From contig NZ_BAFE01000029.1 of the NCBI RefSeq assembly GCF_000247995.1, positions 1 to 64,000 of the forward strand: 64,000 bases of DNA. The letters run 5' to 3'. The position numbers were made by a program, and so were the translations under genes. The notes under the pieces are model-generated. The model was not told where the DNA came from and did no database searches. It saw only the letters and a program-made list of their open reading frames with translations. Numbering within the stretch: the first letter of the stretch is position 1; each line of letters starts with the position of its first letter. The stretch comes from Mobilicoccus pelagius NBRC 104925. GTDB taxonomy: Bacteria; Actinomycetota; Actinomycetes; Actinomycetales; Dermatophilaceae. Of the stretch, positions 54,979 through 63,377 are shown piece by piece.

Positions 54979-56788
54979 AGCCTGTTCCGATCCGCCAGGA
55001 ACCCACCGCCACGGGGAGGCGGCCGGGCGCGCCGGCGCGTGCGAGGAGGACGTCGACGAGGGCGTCGAACGTCGCGGGGGTACGACCGTACGTCGCGAGA
55101 CGGGCCCGGGCACGCCCGCGGGCGAGACCGTACGGGGTGTCGAGGGCGACGAGCACGTCACCGGAGCCGGTCGACGCGCCCGAGCCGGCACCGGACCCGG
55201 CCCGGTAGGCGCCCCCGCCGAGGAGGACGACGCGGGTGGCGCCGGGGCCGCCGATGCGCAGGCCGCGGGCCCGGGCGGAGCGGACGAACCGGGCCCGGTC
55301 CTCGGCGGTGCCGCCGCTCACCATGACGGCGCGACCGACGAGGCGACGTCCGCAGCGGCCGCCGACCTGGGTGATCGACGCGGCGGCGAGCTTGCGGGCG
55401 ACGGCTCCGTTCGAGCCCGGCGCGGCCGGGGCGACGGTGGCGTGGCGACTGCGGAGGGCGACGATCATGCGGACGGCGGACTCCTCGAGGCGGGCGCGGT
55501 CGAGGCGTCCGGTGCGTACGGCCTTCTCGAGGGCGCCGACCGCGGCGGCGGGGTCGGCGGGCATGAGAGCGATGTCGGCGCCCGCCTCGACGGCGCGCAC
55601 GGTCTCCTCCCCCGGTGCGAGGCCGGCCGTCGCGGCACCCATGTTGAGGGCGTCGGTGACGACGAGGCCGGAGAAGCGCAGGTCACGGCGCAGGATGTGG
55701 GTCGTCACCGCCCGCGACTGGGAGGCGGGTCGGGTGGGGTCGACGGCACGGGCGACGACGTGGGAGGTCATCACGGCGGGCGCTCCCGCGCGGACGAGGT
55801 CGCGGAACGGTACGAGGTCCCGTTCGTTCATCGCGGGGCGTGACGCGGTGAGGACCGCCGTGCCGCGGTGGGTGTCGGCGGCAACGGCGCCGTGGCCGGG
55901 GAAGTGCTTGACGACGGGAAGGATGCCCGCCTGGCGGTAGCCGGTGACGGCGGAGCGAGCGACGCGGGAGACCGCGGCGGGGTCGCCGCCGGGCGAGCGC
56001 ACCCCGATGGTGCGGTCGGCGGGGGTGGTGACGTCTGCGTCGGGCGCCATGACGACGGTGAAGCCGAGTCCGGCGAGTTCGCGGCCGGAGGCGCGTGCCA
56101 CCTCGGTGGCGAGACGGTGATCGCGGGCGGCGCCGAGGGCCATCGCGGCGGGGAACGGGGTGAGCGGCGCGTCCAGGCGGGTGACGGGACCGCCCTCCTG
56201 GTCGATCGCGACGAACGCGGGCCACGACCGGCGGCTCGTCGTCATCGCGGCGGCGTAGCGTCGGTTGGCGGCCTTCGCGGCCGTGGCCACGCGGGGGCCG
56301 GGAGTGAGGGCGGAGCGCATGACGACGACGCCGCCGTATCCGCCGGCGATGCCGCGGACGCCCGCGTCGACGGATCCCGCGTCGGGGACGACGATCTGGG
56401 CCGCGAGTCGCCGCGTGCTGAGCGCACGCACCTCGGTGCGGGCGCGGGCCCGCACCGCCGCGGGAGAGGTGGAGGTGCCCGACCTGCCGGAGGCCGCGGT
56501 GGTGGACGCCGACACCCTCGCCTGCGTCCCCGCGCTGCGCGGCGCCGCCGACAACGACGCGTCTCCGGCACCCCCGGCCTCCCCGGGCGTGGACGGGTGG
56601 GGTGCGGGAGCAGCCGCGGCCTCCTGGGCGGCGCGGCGGGAGGCGGCGAGCGACCCGGGCTCGGGCGGGATCGCACAGCCGCCGGCGACCACGGCGCAGA
56701 CGGTCGCGAGAGCGGCGGGCCGCAGACGTGCGGCGACGCGCGACCGACCCGACGAGGGCCTTCGCGTCCCGGCCGTCCGGTCGCTCAT
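54971..56788 (-). CDS. Glycoside hydrolase family 3 lipoprotein, NagZ-type beta-N-acetylhexosaminidase
   Basis: A 605-residue exported enzyme. The N-terminus has a basic region, a hydrophobic segment 'PAALATVCAVVAGG' and a lipobox ending at Cys38, so it is probably anchored as a lipoprotein. An Ala/Ser/Thr-rich linker runs to about residue 115. The GH3 barrel follows: 'AFVAIDQEGGPVTRL' near 192, the NagZ mark 'VVKHFPGHG' at 292-300 with the His/Asp acid-base pair region, and Asp379 in 'VVTDALNMG' as likely nucleophile. A C-terminal domain ends 'RLPVAVGSWRIGTGCG'. Likely releases GlcNAc from wall muropeptides. Coupled to the PfkB-fold gene downstream. Confidence 0.85.
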   Translation of the reverse strand: MSDRTAGTRRPSSGRSRVAARLRPAALATVCAVVAGGCAIPPEPGSLAASRRAAQEAAAAPAPHPSTPGEAGGAGDASLSAAPRSAGTQARVSASTTAASGRSGTSTSPAAVRARARTEVRALSTRRLAAQIVVPDAGSVDAGVRGIAGGYGGVVVMRSALTPGPRVATAAKAANRRYAAAMTTSRRSWPAFVAIDQEGGPVTRLDAPLTPFPAAMALGAARDHRLATEVARASGRELAGLGFTVVMAPDADVTTPADRTIGVRSPGGDPAAVSRVARSAVTGYRQAGILPVVKHFPGHGAVAADTHRGTAVLTASRPAMNERDLVPFRDLVRAGAPAVMTSHVVARAVDPTRPASQSRAVTTHILRRDLRFSGLVVTDALNMGAATAGLAPGEETVRAVEAGADIALMPADPAAAVGALEKAVRTGRLDRARLEESAVRMIVALRSRHATVAPAAPGSNGAVARKLAAASITQVGGRCGRRLVGRAVMVSGGTAEDRARFVRSARARGLRIGGPGATRVVLLGGGAYRAGSGAGSGASTGSGDVLVALDTPYGLARGRARARLATYGRTPATFDALVDVLLARAGAPGRLPVAVGSWRIGTGCG

Positions 56789-56931
56789 CGTGTCGTCCTG
56801 CCCATCGCCGTTCCCCCTCGCACCGACGCGCCCGCTGCGGACGCGTGACCACCGTAGGCCAGGGCGCGCGCCCACACACGGCCGCATCGATGCACGTGAA
56901 GGGCAGGCGGGGGACGCGCGGGCGCCCCGGA

Positions 56932-58008
56932 TCAGACGTGGACGAGTTCGATCGGCATCGAGGAGTCCGTCGCGAGGTCGAGCGGGGAGGGCTCGGCGCC
57001 GGCCATGACGAGCTGGGCACCGAGCGCGGCGACCATCGCGCCGTTGTCGGTGCAGAGGCCGGGGCGGGGCACACGGACGGTGATTCCTGCTGCGGTGCAC
57101 CGCTCCTCGGCAAGGGTGCGCAGTCGCTTGTTCGCGGCGACGCCGCCGCCGACGAGGAGGTCGGTCGCCCCGTGCTCCTGGCAGGCGAGGACGGCCTTGC
57201 GGGTGAGGACGTCGACGACGGCCTCCTGGAAGCTCGCGGCGACGTCGGCGACGGGGATCTCCTCCCCCGCGGCGCGACGCGTCTCGACCCAGCGCGCGAC
57301 GGCCGTCTTGAGACCGGAGAACGAGAAGTCGTACCGGTGACGCTGCATGTCGCGCCCCGAGGTGAGACCGCGGGGGAACCGGATCGCCCTCGGGTCGCCC
57401 TCGGCGGCGAGCCGGTCGATGTGGGGGCCACCCGGGTAGGGCAGGTCGAGGAGGCGCGCGACCTTGTCGTAGGCCTCGCCGGCCGCGTCGTCGATCGTCT
57501 GCCCGAGGGAGACGACGTCGCTGCAGATGTCGCGGACGAGGAGGAGGTTCGTGTGCCCGCCGGAGACGAGGAGCGCGACCATCGGCATCGGCAGGGTGCC
57601 GTGCTCGAGGACGTCGACGCCGACGTGGGCGACGAGGTGGTTGATGCCGTAGAGCGGCTTGTCGAGGGCGAACGCGAGGGACTTGGCCGCGGCGACGCCG
57701 ACGAGCAGCGCGCCCGCGAGGCCGGGGCCGCTCGTCACGGCGATCGCGTCGAGGTCGGCGAGGGCGACGCCCGCCTGGTCGCACGCCTCGTCGATCATCG
57801 GGACCATCGCCTCGAGGTGGGCGCGGGAGGCGATCTCGGGGATGACGCCGCCGAATCGGGCGTGCTCCTCGAGGCTGCTCGCGACGGCGTTGCCGATGAG
57901 CTCCTGGCCGCGGACGATCGCGACCCCCGTCTCGTCGCAGGAGGATTCGATACCGAGGACGAGCGGTGCGCGCGCCGCGTCGGGGGCGGACTCGGGGGTG
58001 GTGCTCAT
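56932..58008 (-). CDS. tsaD: tRNA N6-adenosine threonylcarbamoyltransferase TsaD
   Basis: A 358-residue enzyme that transfers threonylcarbamoyl to A37 of tRNAs reading ANN codons. Marks: '[15 protein letters not shown]' near residue 22, '[14 protein letters not shown]', '[20 protein letters not shown]' near 95, the metal His pair in '[12 protein letters not shown]' near 127, and '[12 protein letters not shown]' near 152. The ATG at 58008 overlaps the rimI stop by ATGA, and tsaB is one gene further up, so the module is contiguous. The true N-terminus begins after longer GC-frame extensions, which are rejected. Confidence 0.96.
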   Translation of the reverse strand: MSTTPESAPDAARAPLVLGIESSCDETGVAIVRGQELIGNAVASSLEEHARFGGVIPEIASRAHLEAMVPMIDEACDQAGVALADLDAIAVTSGPGLAGALLVGVAAAKSLAFALDKPLYGINHLVAHVGVDVLEHGTLPMPMVALLVSGGHTNLLLVRDICSDVVSLGQTIDDAAGEAYDKVARLLDLPYPGGPHIDRLAAEGDPRAIRFPRGLTSGRDMQRHRYDFSFSGLKTAVARWVETRRAAGEEIPVADVAASFQEAVVDVLTRKAVLACQEHGATDLLVGGGVAANKRLRTLAEERCTAAGITVRVPRPGLCTDNGAMVAALGAQLVMAGAEPSPLDLATDSSMPIELVHV

Positions 58009-58604
58009 GACGCTCCTTCGAGGGTGAGACGCATGACGTGCGCATCGACGTCTCCGGGGTAGTAGCGGCGCCGGGTGGTCGACGTCGTGAAACCGGCACG
58101 GCCGTAGAGGGCGAGGGCGGCCGTGTTGTCGGCCCGCACCTCGAGGAGGAGGTGGTGCTCGCCGCGGGCGCGGGTGCGCGTGACGAGGGTGTCGAGGAGG
58201 AGGGTGCCGAGGCCGCGGCGGCGCCCGGCGGGGGCGATGGCGATCGTCATGACGTCGGCGGTGTCGCCCGCGTGGTCGAGGCCCGCGTAGCCGAGGATCT
58301 CCTCCTCGATGGCGTCGGTGCCGGCGGTGTCGTCGGTCTCGGCCGCGAGGTCGGGTTTCCCGTCGGGTTCGTCGAGTGTGTCGGCCACGTCGGGGGTGGA
58401 CCGCCCGGTGACGACGACGTACTCCCGTCGGGGGCGCCCGGCGAGTTCGGCCCACCACGACTGCGCGCTCCACGCGTCGTCGGCGAAGGCCTCCCGCTCG
58501 AGCTGTGCGAGGCGGGGGATGTCGGTCCACGCCATCTCCCGCAGCCGCGCCCCCCGCTCGGCGAACCGCGCCGCGAGCGCGTCCTGCGAGACCGGGGGCC
58601 TCAT
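58005..58604 (-). CDS. rimI: Ribosomal-protein-alanine N-acetyltransferase RimI
   Basis: A 199-residue GNAT enzyme; family length is about 150. The core is seen in '[17 protein letters not shown]' near residue 24, '[19 protein letters not shown]' near 125 (acetyl-CoA loop) and '[20 protein letters not shown]' near 158. Between strands, residues about 78-108 form an acidic insertion (Asp/Glu/Thr-rich). Both ends overlap neighbours by ATGA (tsaB and tsaD). RimI acetylates S18 in E. coli; the actinobacterial targets are less clear. The fixed association with tsaB and tsaD is conserved in many actinobacteria. Confidence 0.9.
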   Translation of the reverse strand: MRPPVSQDALAARFAERGARLREMAWTDIPRLAQLEREAFADDAWSAQSWWAELAGRPRREYVVVTGRSTPDVADTLDEPDGKPDLAAETDDTAGTDAIEEEILGYAGLDHAGDTADVMTIAIAPAGRRRGLGTLLLDTLVTRTRARGEHHLLLEVRADNTAALALYGRAGFTTSTTRRRYYPGDVDAHVMRLTLEGAS

Positions 58605-59284
58605 CGGTGGAGCACCGACTTGACGCTCGTCGAGGGCACCGCGTCGGGGCGCCGCAGGTAGAGCGGTTCGGCGGGGAGCAGGTCCTCCCCCGCGGCGATG
58701 CGGCGGCGGGCGAGGTCGGCGAGGTCGCCCGCGTCGACGTCGAGGGCGTCCTCGCACACGACGAGACGGTTCGGCAGGTCCTCGGGGTAGAGGAGGCCAC
58801 CGCGGCCGACCGACGGGAGGGTGCGGACGTCCTCGGGCAGGTCCGCGGCGCGCGCGACCTGGGGGGAAGCGAGGGGGTAGATGCCGTCGGCGTCGAGGTC
58901 GTAGACGCTCCAGTAGACCTCGTTGCGGCGCGCGTCGGTCGCGACGAGGACGCGTTCGCGCGTCCCCGAGGTCCAGGCACGGTGGGCGAGGGCGTCGAGG
59001 CCGCTCAGCCCGAGCGCGGTGAGGCCGCGGACGTGGGCGAGGGTGCGGGCGGTGACGATCCCGACGCGCAGCCCGGTGAACGGGCCGGGCCCGACGCCCG
59101 TGACGACGTGCGTGAGCTCGGCCGGGGACCGACCTGCCTCGGCGAAGGCGGCACGGATGCCGGGCGCGAGGATCTCGCCGTGCGCCTGGGCGTCGACGAC
59201 GTGGGAGGACGCGAGTTGCGCCTCGTCGTCCCACAGGGCGACGGAGGCGGCGGAGGTCGAGGTGTCGAGGGCGAGCAGCAGCAC
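58601..59284 (-). CDS. tsaB: tRNA threonylcarbamoyladenosine biosynthesis protein TsaB
   Basis: A 227-residue TsaD-like protein without full catalytic residues, needed to activate the TsaD/TsaE complex in t6A synthesis. Diagnostic parts: '[18 protein letters not shown]' at the N-terminus and '[20 protein letters not shown]' (part) near residue 65. I choose GTG 59284, exactly six bases after TACCCT and at the start of the conserved strand. It begins a tsaB-rimI-tsaD unit with ATGA couplings and is separated from tsaE by a terminator. Confidence 0.93.
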   Translation of the reverse strand: MLLLALDTSTSAASVALWDDEAQLASSHVVDAQAHGEILAPGIRAAFAEAGRSPAELTHVVTGVGPGPFTGLRVGIVTARTLAHVRGLTALGLSGLDALAHRAWTSGTRERVLVATDARRNEVYWSVYDLDADGIYPLASPQVARAADLPEDVRTLPSVGRGGLLYPEDLPNRLVVCEDALDVDAGDLADLARRRIAAGEDLLPAEPLYLRRPDAVPSTSVKSVLHR

Positions 59285-59290
59285 CCGATC

Positions 59291-59296
59291 AGGGTA
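59291..59296 (-). promoter_or_regulatory. Leaderless -10 element of tsaB-rimI-tsaD
   Basis: TACCCT on the minus strand, followed by GATCGG and the GTG at 59284. Confidence 0.6.
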
Positions 59297-59352
59297 TTCC
59301 AGCCCACCGACACCCCTCACCCCCGCTCCCGCAGCCCCTCCCACCTGCGGGG

Positions 59353-59387
59353 GCGTCGACGACCGTCCCCGGGGCGGTCGCCGACGC
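59353..59387 (-). terminator. Terminator between tsaE and tsaB
   Basis: GCGTCGACGACCG (59353-59365) pairs with CGGTCGCCGACGC (59375-59387) with one mismatch and a 9-base loop, 24 bases past the tsaE stop. Confidence 0.7.
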
Positions 59388-59410
59388 CGATCCGGGGCGC
59401 GGCGGCTGCG

Positions 59411-60034
59411 TCACACCTCGAGCGGCGGGGCGTCCTGCCAGCGGGGCCCGACACCGACGATGCGGATCGAGCGGGGGTCGTCCTGGTCCTCGGCGAGGGC
59501 CTCGTCCTCGGCCTCGGCGAGCGCACCGTCGTCGACGTCGGCATCCGCGCCCCCGGTCTCTCCCGGAGCGGCGTCCTCGAGGGCGTCGGCGCCGGTGCGG
59601 CGCACGAGGTCGACGACGAGCCAGGAGTCGGCGAGCTGTTCGGCCATGCCCTCGCCCCACTCGACGACGGTGACGGAGGTGGGCACGGTCGTGTCGAGGT
59701 CGATGTCCTCCAGTTCGGCCGCGCCGCCGAGCCGGTAGGCGTCGACGTGGACGAGGTCGGGGCCGCCCACCGTCGAGGGGTGGACGCGGGAGAGGACGAA
59801 CGTCGGGGAGGTGATGGGGCCGCGCACTCCGAGGCCGTCGGCGAGGCCCTGGGTGAGCGTCGTCTTGCCCGCGCCGAGTTCGCCGACGAGGACGACGACG
59901 TCCCCGGCGCGCAGGATGCGGCCGAGGGCGCGCCCCGCGTCGCGGGTGGCGTCGGCGGTGGGCAGGTCGGTGGTGAGGATCTCGCGGGTGGTGACCTCGT
60001 CGGTGGTGGGAGAGGTGTCGGGCGCGGGTGTCAA
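59411..60034 (-). CDS. tsaE: tRNA threonylcarbamoyladenosine biosynthesis ATPase TsaE
   Basis: A 207-residue P-loop protein of the t6A complex; typical length is about 150-160. Walker A is 'LVGELGAGKTTLTQGLADGLG' (first part) near residue 48, followed by 'ITSPTFVLSRVHPS', 'LVHVDAYRLGG' and 'VTVVEWGEGMAEQL', all standard. Residues from about 150 on form an acidic tail rich in Asp, Glu and Ala. The start appears to be TTG at 60034: AAGGA lies six bases upstream and the codon overlaps the stop of the hydrolase gene (TTGA). No ATG fits the conserved N-terminus. Confidence 0.9.
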   Translation of the reverse strand: MTPAPDTSPTTDEVTTREILTTDLPTADATRDAGRALGRILRAGDVVVLVGELGAGKTTLTQGLADGLGVRGPITSPTFVLSRVHPSTVGGPDLVHVDAYRLGGAAELEDIDLDTTVPTSVTVVEWGEGMAEQLADSWLVVDLVRRTGADALEDAAPGETGGADADVDDGALAEAEDEALAEDQDDPRSIRIVGVGPRWQDAPPLEV

Positions 60035-61245
60035 CGGAGGTCCTTCCGGCGTCGGGCGCGGCGGGCGGCGCGGGTACGGGCGACGTCACTCACCTGCTGC
60101 CGAACGCGGCGGGGTCGGGGCCCGGTGGGCACGCGGCCCGCGCGGGTGAGGAGGTCGAGGAGGTGTTCGTTCACGACGTCGGGGTGTTCGAGCATGATGA
60201 GGTGCCCCGCGTCACGGACGAGGATGTGCTCGGCGCCGGGGACGAGGCGGACGATCTCCTCGCTGTGCTGGGGCGGGGTGAGGCGGTCGGCGGTGCCGCT
60301 GATGACGAGTGATTCGACGCCGTCGAACGCCTGGAGCGCTTCGCGCTTGTCGTGCTCGTCGAACACCGGGAAGAACGCGGCGATGACCTCCATGCGGGTG
60401 CCGAAGATCATGTCGGTGGCGAGCTGGGCGACCGAGAGCGGCACCGGTGAGCCGAAGCTCAGGTGGTCGACGACGTAGTCGACGATGTCGCGTGCCTGCC
60501 GCAGGCCGGTGTCGACGAGTGTCTGCCGGGGCGCGAGGAACTGGGACGTGAGCGGCGTGAGGCGACGGATGAGTCGCCCGCCGAGGGTGCCGAAGCCGTA
60601 GGAGACGCCGGAGAGGTCACCGGGGCTCGTCGCGACGAACGCGGCGCCGGCGACGCGGCCGCGGACGAAGTCCTCGTGCTCGAGGGCGAGGGCCATCATC
60701 GACATGCCGCCCATCGAGTGGCCGACGAGGACGACGGGCCCGGTGGCGACGACCGCGTCGACGACCCGGTGGAGGTCGTCGCCGAGCTGGTCGATGGAGA
60801 TCGACTCCTTGGGTCCCATGCCGGAGCTGCCGTGGCCGCGCTGGTCCCAGAGGACGACCCGGTAACCGGCCGCGCGGAGCGCCCGACGCTGGAACACCCA
60901 CGAGGTGAGGTTGAGGCAGTAGCCGTGGGAGAGGACGACGGTCGGCCGGTCGGGGTCGACCCCCTCCCCCGGCTCGTCGACCTCGACGTGGAGTTCGACC
61001 CCGTCCGAGGCGCGAACGACGTGCTCGGCGTCCGGTGTCTCGTGGAACCGGTTGTCGTCGAGTCCGGCGTCGAGGGCGACGGCGGTGCGTCGCTCCCGAC
61101 TCAGTCGGTCGGCGGCCATCCCGGCGGCGGCCGTGAGTCCCGCGGCGGCGAGACCGAGGCCGACGCCCACGGCCGAGCGCGCCACCGAGCCCTGACCGTC
61201 CCATCCGTCACCCGACGACAGTTCGGGGACACCCCGTGGCGCCAT
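60031..61245 (-). CDS. Alpha/beta hydrolase with an N-terminal membrane segment
   Basis: A 404-residue protein. Residues about 20-47 ('AVGVGLGLAAAGLTAAAGMA') are hydrophobic and could be a signal anchor. The hydrolase domain has 'VVLSHGYCLNLTSWVFQRRAL' (part) near 105, the nucleophile elbow 'VLVGHSMGGMSMMAL' near 175, Asp in 'VISGTADRLTPP' and His in 'VRDAGHLIMLEHPD'. It ends in a very basic tail. The same gene is common between alr or nnrD and tsaE in actinobacteria; its substrate is not established. AGGAGG precedes the ATG at 61245, and its stop is coupled to tsaE. Confidence 0.85.
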   Translation of the reverse strand: MAPRGVPELSSGDGWDGQGSVARSAVGVGLGLAAAGLTAAAGMAADRLSRERRTAVALDAGLDDNRFHETPDAEHVVRASDGVELHVEVDEPGEGVDPDRPTVVLSHGYCLNLTSWVFQRRALRAAGYRVVLWDQRGHGSSGMGPKESISIDQLGDDLHRVVDAVVATGPVVLVGHSMGGMSMMALALEHEDFVRGRVAGAAFVATSPGDLSGVSYGFGTLGGRLIRRLTPLTSQFLAPRQTLVDTGLRQARDIVDYVVDHLSFGSPVPLSVAQLATDMIFGTRMEVIAAFFPVFDEHDKREALQAFDGVESLVISGTADRLTPPQHSEEIVRLVPGAEHILVRDAGHLIMLEHPDVVNEHLLDLLTRAGRVPTGPRPRRVRQQVSDVARTRAARRARRRKDLR

Positions 61246-61289
61246 CGCAGACCTCCTCCTGCGGGCCGGTCGGGGCCCGCTGTCGCATC

Positions 61290-61325
61290 CCCTCCGCATC
61301 GGACGCGTCGCGTCGACTCGGAGGG
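61290..61325 (-). terminator. Hairpin between nnrD and the hydrolase gene
   Basis: CCCTCCG (61290-61296) pairs with CGGAGGG (61319-61325), enclosing a further GACGCG/CGCGTC stem. It lies 20 bases past the nnrD stop. Confidence 0.6.
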
Positions 61326-61343
61326 TCCTCTCCTCAGGTTGTT

Positions 61344-62885
61344 TCAGGACGCCGCGTGGCGCAGCAGGGCCGTGATCGTCCGCGGCAGGGCGTGCGCGAC
61401 GTCGAGGGCCCGCACGGGGCCACCGGAGTTGGCCTCGTGCCCGGCGAGCCCGTGGACCGTGGCGGCGACACCGCCCGCGTCGTAGGGGTCGAGGCCCGCG
61501 GCGAGGAGCATCCCGGCGAGCCCGGCGAGGACGTCGCCGGACCCGGCGGTCGCGAGCCAGGCGGGGGCGTCGGAGCTCACGCGCACGGGCAGGCCGCTCA
61601 CCTCGGGCGGGACGACGTACGTCGTCGACCCCTTGAGGAGCACGGTCGCGTGGAGGGCGTTGGCGGCGCGGCGGGCGTGGCCGACCGGGTCGGCGGTGAC
61701 GTCCTCGCGGGTGATCTCGGCGTCCTCGACGCGGGAGAGCAGGCGGGCGAGCTCCCCGGCGTGCGGGGTGAGGAGGGTGCGGGCGCCGGCGCGGGGGCGC
61801 TGCCCGTCGAGGAGGTCGAGGGCGCCGGCGTCGACGACGCACGGGAGCCCGGAGTCGAGGGCCTCGCGGGCCGTCGTCACCTGGCGGACGTCGCCCTCGT
61901 CGGCGTCGTCGTCCTCGGCGACGGAGGCGTCGAGGCCGGGGCCGACGGTCCACGCCTGCACCCGTCCGGTGCCGTGGACGGCCTCGGGGACCGTGGCCCG
62001 CACGAGGCCCGTCGGGGTGGGCGGGCCGAGGTAACGCACCATGCCCGCGCCCGCGGCGACGGCCGCGGTCACGGCGAGCACCGGCGCGCCCGTGTAGGAC
62101 TCGCCACCGGCGACGACGCCGAGGACGCCGCGAGAGTACTTGTCGTCGTCGGGGCCTGGCACGGGCCACAGGGCGGCGACGTCGTCGTGGTCGAGGGTTT
62201 CGGCGACGGGCGCGGTCGCCATCTCGAGGCCGATGTCGACGAGGGTGAGAAGACCGCAGCGCGGGGCGGTGCCGAGGAGGTGGACGGGCTTGGCGACCCC
62301 GAACGTCACCGTCTCGTCGGCCCACACGCCCTCGGAGTCGAGGACGAGACCGGCCGGGTCGGCACCGCTCGGCAGGTCGACGGCGACGACGTAGGCCTCG
62401 TCGTCGGTGGCGTCGAAGAGGGCGCGGCAGCGGCCGGCGACGGAGTCGCTCCACCCGGGGGATCCGCCGATGCCGGTGATGCCGTCGACGAGGACGTCGG
62501 CCTCGGCGACGAGGTCGCACGCCGCGTCGAGTGCGTCGTCGGCGCCGCCGGAGAGGTCGACGACGTCGACACCCGCCTCGCGCGCCGTGGCGAGACCCGC
62601 CTCGTGGGCGCCCCGGTCGGAGACGAGCACGGCGGCGATGCCGGCGAGGAGTTCACGGCGTTCGTCGGCGCGGGCGAGGCGGGCGAGGGCGAAGAGCGTG
62701 TCCCCACCGTTGCCGCCGGAGCCGACCAGTCCGACGACCCGCGCCTCGGGGACGTCGGAGATCCGCGCCTCGAGGACCTTGGCGAGCCCCTTGGCCGCAC
62801 GGGCCATGAGTTCACCGTCGGGCAGGTCGGCCATCGCCGCCTTCTCGGCCGCGCGCACGTCCTCGACACCCCAGGCTGCGATCAC
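61344..62885 (-). CDS. nnrD: Bifunctional NAD(P)H-hydrate epimerase / ADP-dependent dehydratase
   Basis: A 513-residue two-domain repair enzyme. The N-terminal YjeF domain (residues 1-210) epimerises damaged NAD(P)H hydrate and shows 'VVGLVGSGGNGGDTLFALAR' (part) near 50. The C-terminal ribokinase-like domain dehydrates the S form; see 'YSRGVLGVVAGGESYTGAPVL' (part) near 250, 'TVGPGLDASV' near 310, 'LLTPHAGELARLLSR' near 370 and 'WLATAGSGDVLAGLAGML' near 435. GTG 62885 has AGGAG five bases upstream and starts at the conserved helix; a GTG at 62909 would add eight residues. Gap of 45 bases to acpS. Confidence 0.92.
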   Translation of the reverse strand: MIAAWGVEDVRAAEKAAMADLPDGELMARAAKGLAKVLEARISDVPEARVVGLVGSGGNGGDTLFALARLARADERRELLAGIAAVLVSDRGAHEAGLATAREAGVDVVDLSGGADDALDAACDLVAEADVLVDGITGIGGSPGWSDSVAGRCRALFDATDDEAYVVAVDLPSGADPAGLVLDSEGVWADETVTFGVAKPVHLLGTAPRCGLLTLVDIGLEMATAPVAETLDHDDVAALWPVPGPDDDKYSRGVLGVVAGGESYTGAPVLAVTAAVAAGAGMVRYLGPPTPTGLVRATVPEAVHGTGRVQAWTVGPGLDASVAEDDDADEGDVRQVTTAREALDSGLPCVVDAGALDLLDGQRPRAGARTLLTPHAGELARLLSRVEDAEITREDVTADPVGHARRAANALHATVLLKGSTTYVVPPEVSGLPVRVSSDAPAWLATAGSGDVLAGLAGMLLAAGLDPYDAGGVAATVHGLAGHEANSGGPVRALDVAHALPRTITALLRHAAS

Positions 62886-62930
62886 TGCTGCTCCTCGTCG
62901 CTTCGTCACGGTCGTGCACGGCGGGCCGGG

Positions 62931-63299
62931 TCACCCCGTCGGGCGGGAGGACCCCTGCGCGAGGACGATCGCCGTCGCGATCCCGCCGTCGTGGGAGATC
63001 GAGACGAGGAACTCCTCGGCGCCGCGCCGGGCCGCGCACGCAGCGACAGTACCCCTCACGACCAGGCGGGGCGCGCCGTGCTCCCCCCGCTGCACCTCGG
63101 CGTCCGTCCAGGCGAGACCGCCCGGTGAGCCGAGCGCCTTGGCGAGCGCCTCCTTGACGGCGAACCGGCCCGCGAGGGACTCGAGCGGCAGGTCCTGCTC
63201 CCCCTCGGTGAAGAGTCGTCGCCGGATCGACGGGGTGCGCTGCAGCACCGCGCCGAACCGTGCGACGTCGACGACGTCGATGCCCACCCCGACGATCAC
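62931..63299 (-). CDS. acpS: Holo-[acyl-carrier-protein] synthase
   Basis: A 122-residue phosphopantetheinyl transferase that activates acyl carrier protein. The two magnesium/CoA motifs are present: 'VGVGIDVVDVARFG' at the N-terminus and 'LAGRFAVKEALAKALG' near residue 42, then 'FLVSISHDGGIATAIVLA' at the C-terminal end. The start is GTG 63299, immediately preceding the first motif. It lies between glmS and nnrD, the usual actinobacterial arrangement. Confidence 0.95.
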   Translation of the reverse strand: MIVGVGIDVVDVARFGAVLQRTPSIRRRLFTEGEQDLPLESLAGRFAVKEALAKALGSPGGLAWTDAEVQRGEHGAPRLVVRGTVAACAARRGAEEFLVSISHDGGIATAIVLAQGSSRPTG

Positions 63300-63377
63300 G
63301 ACCGCGCCCCCGTGCCGCTCGGGGACGCGGTCGTGAGTGTGTCGTTCATGTCGGTCGGATCCGTGTGGGTTGCGTCG

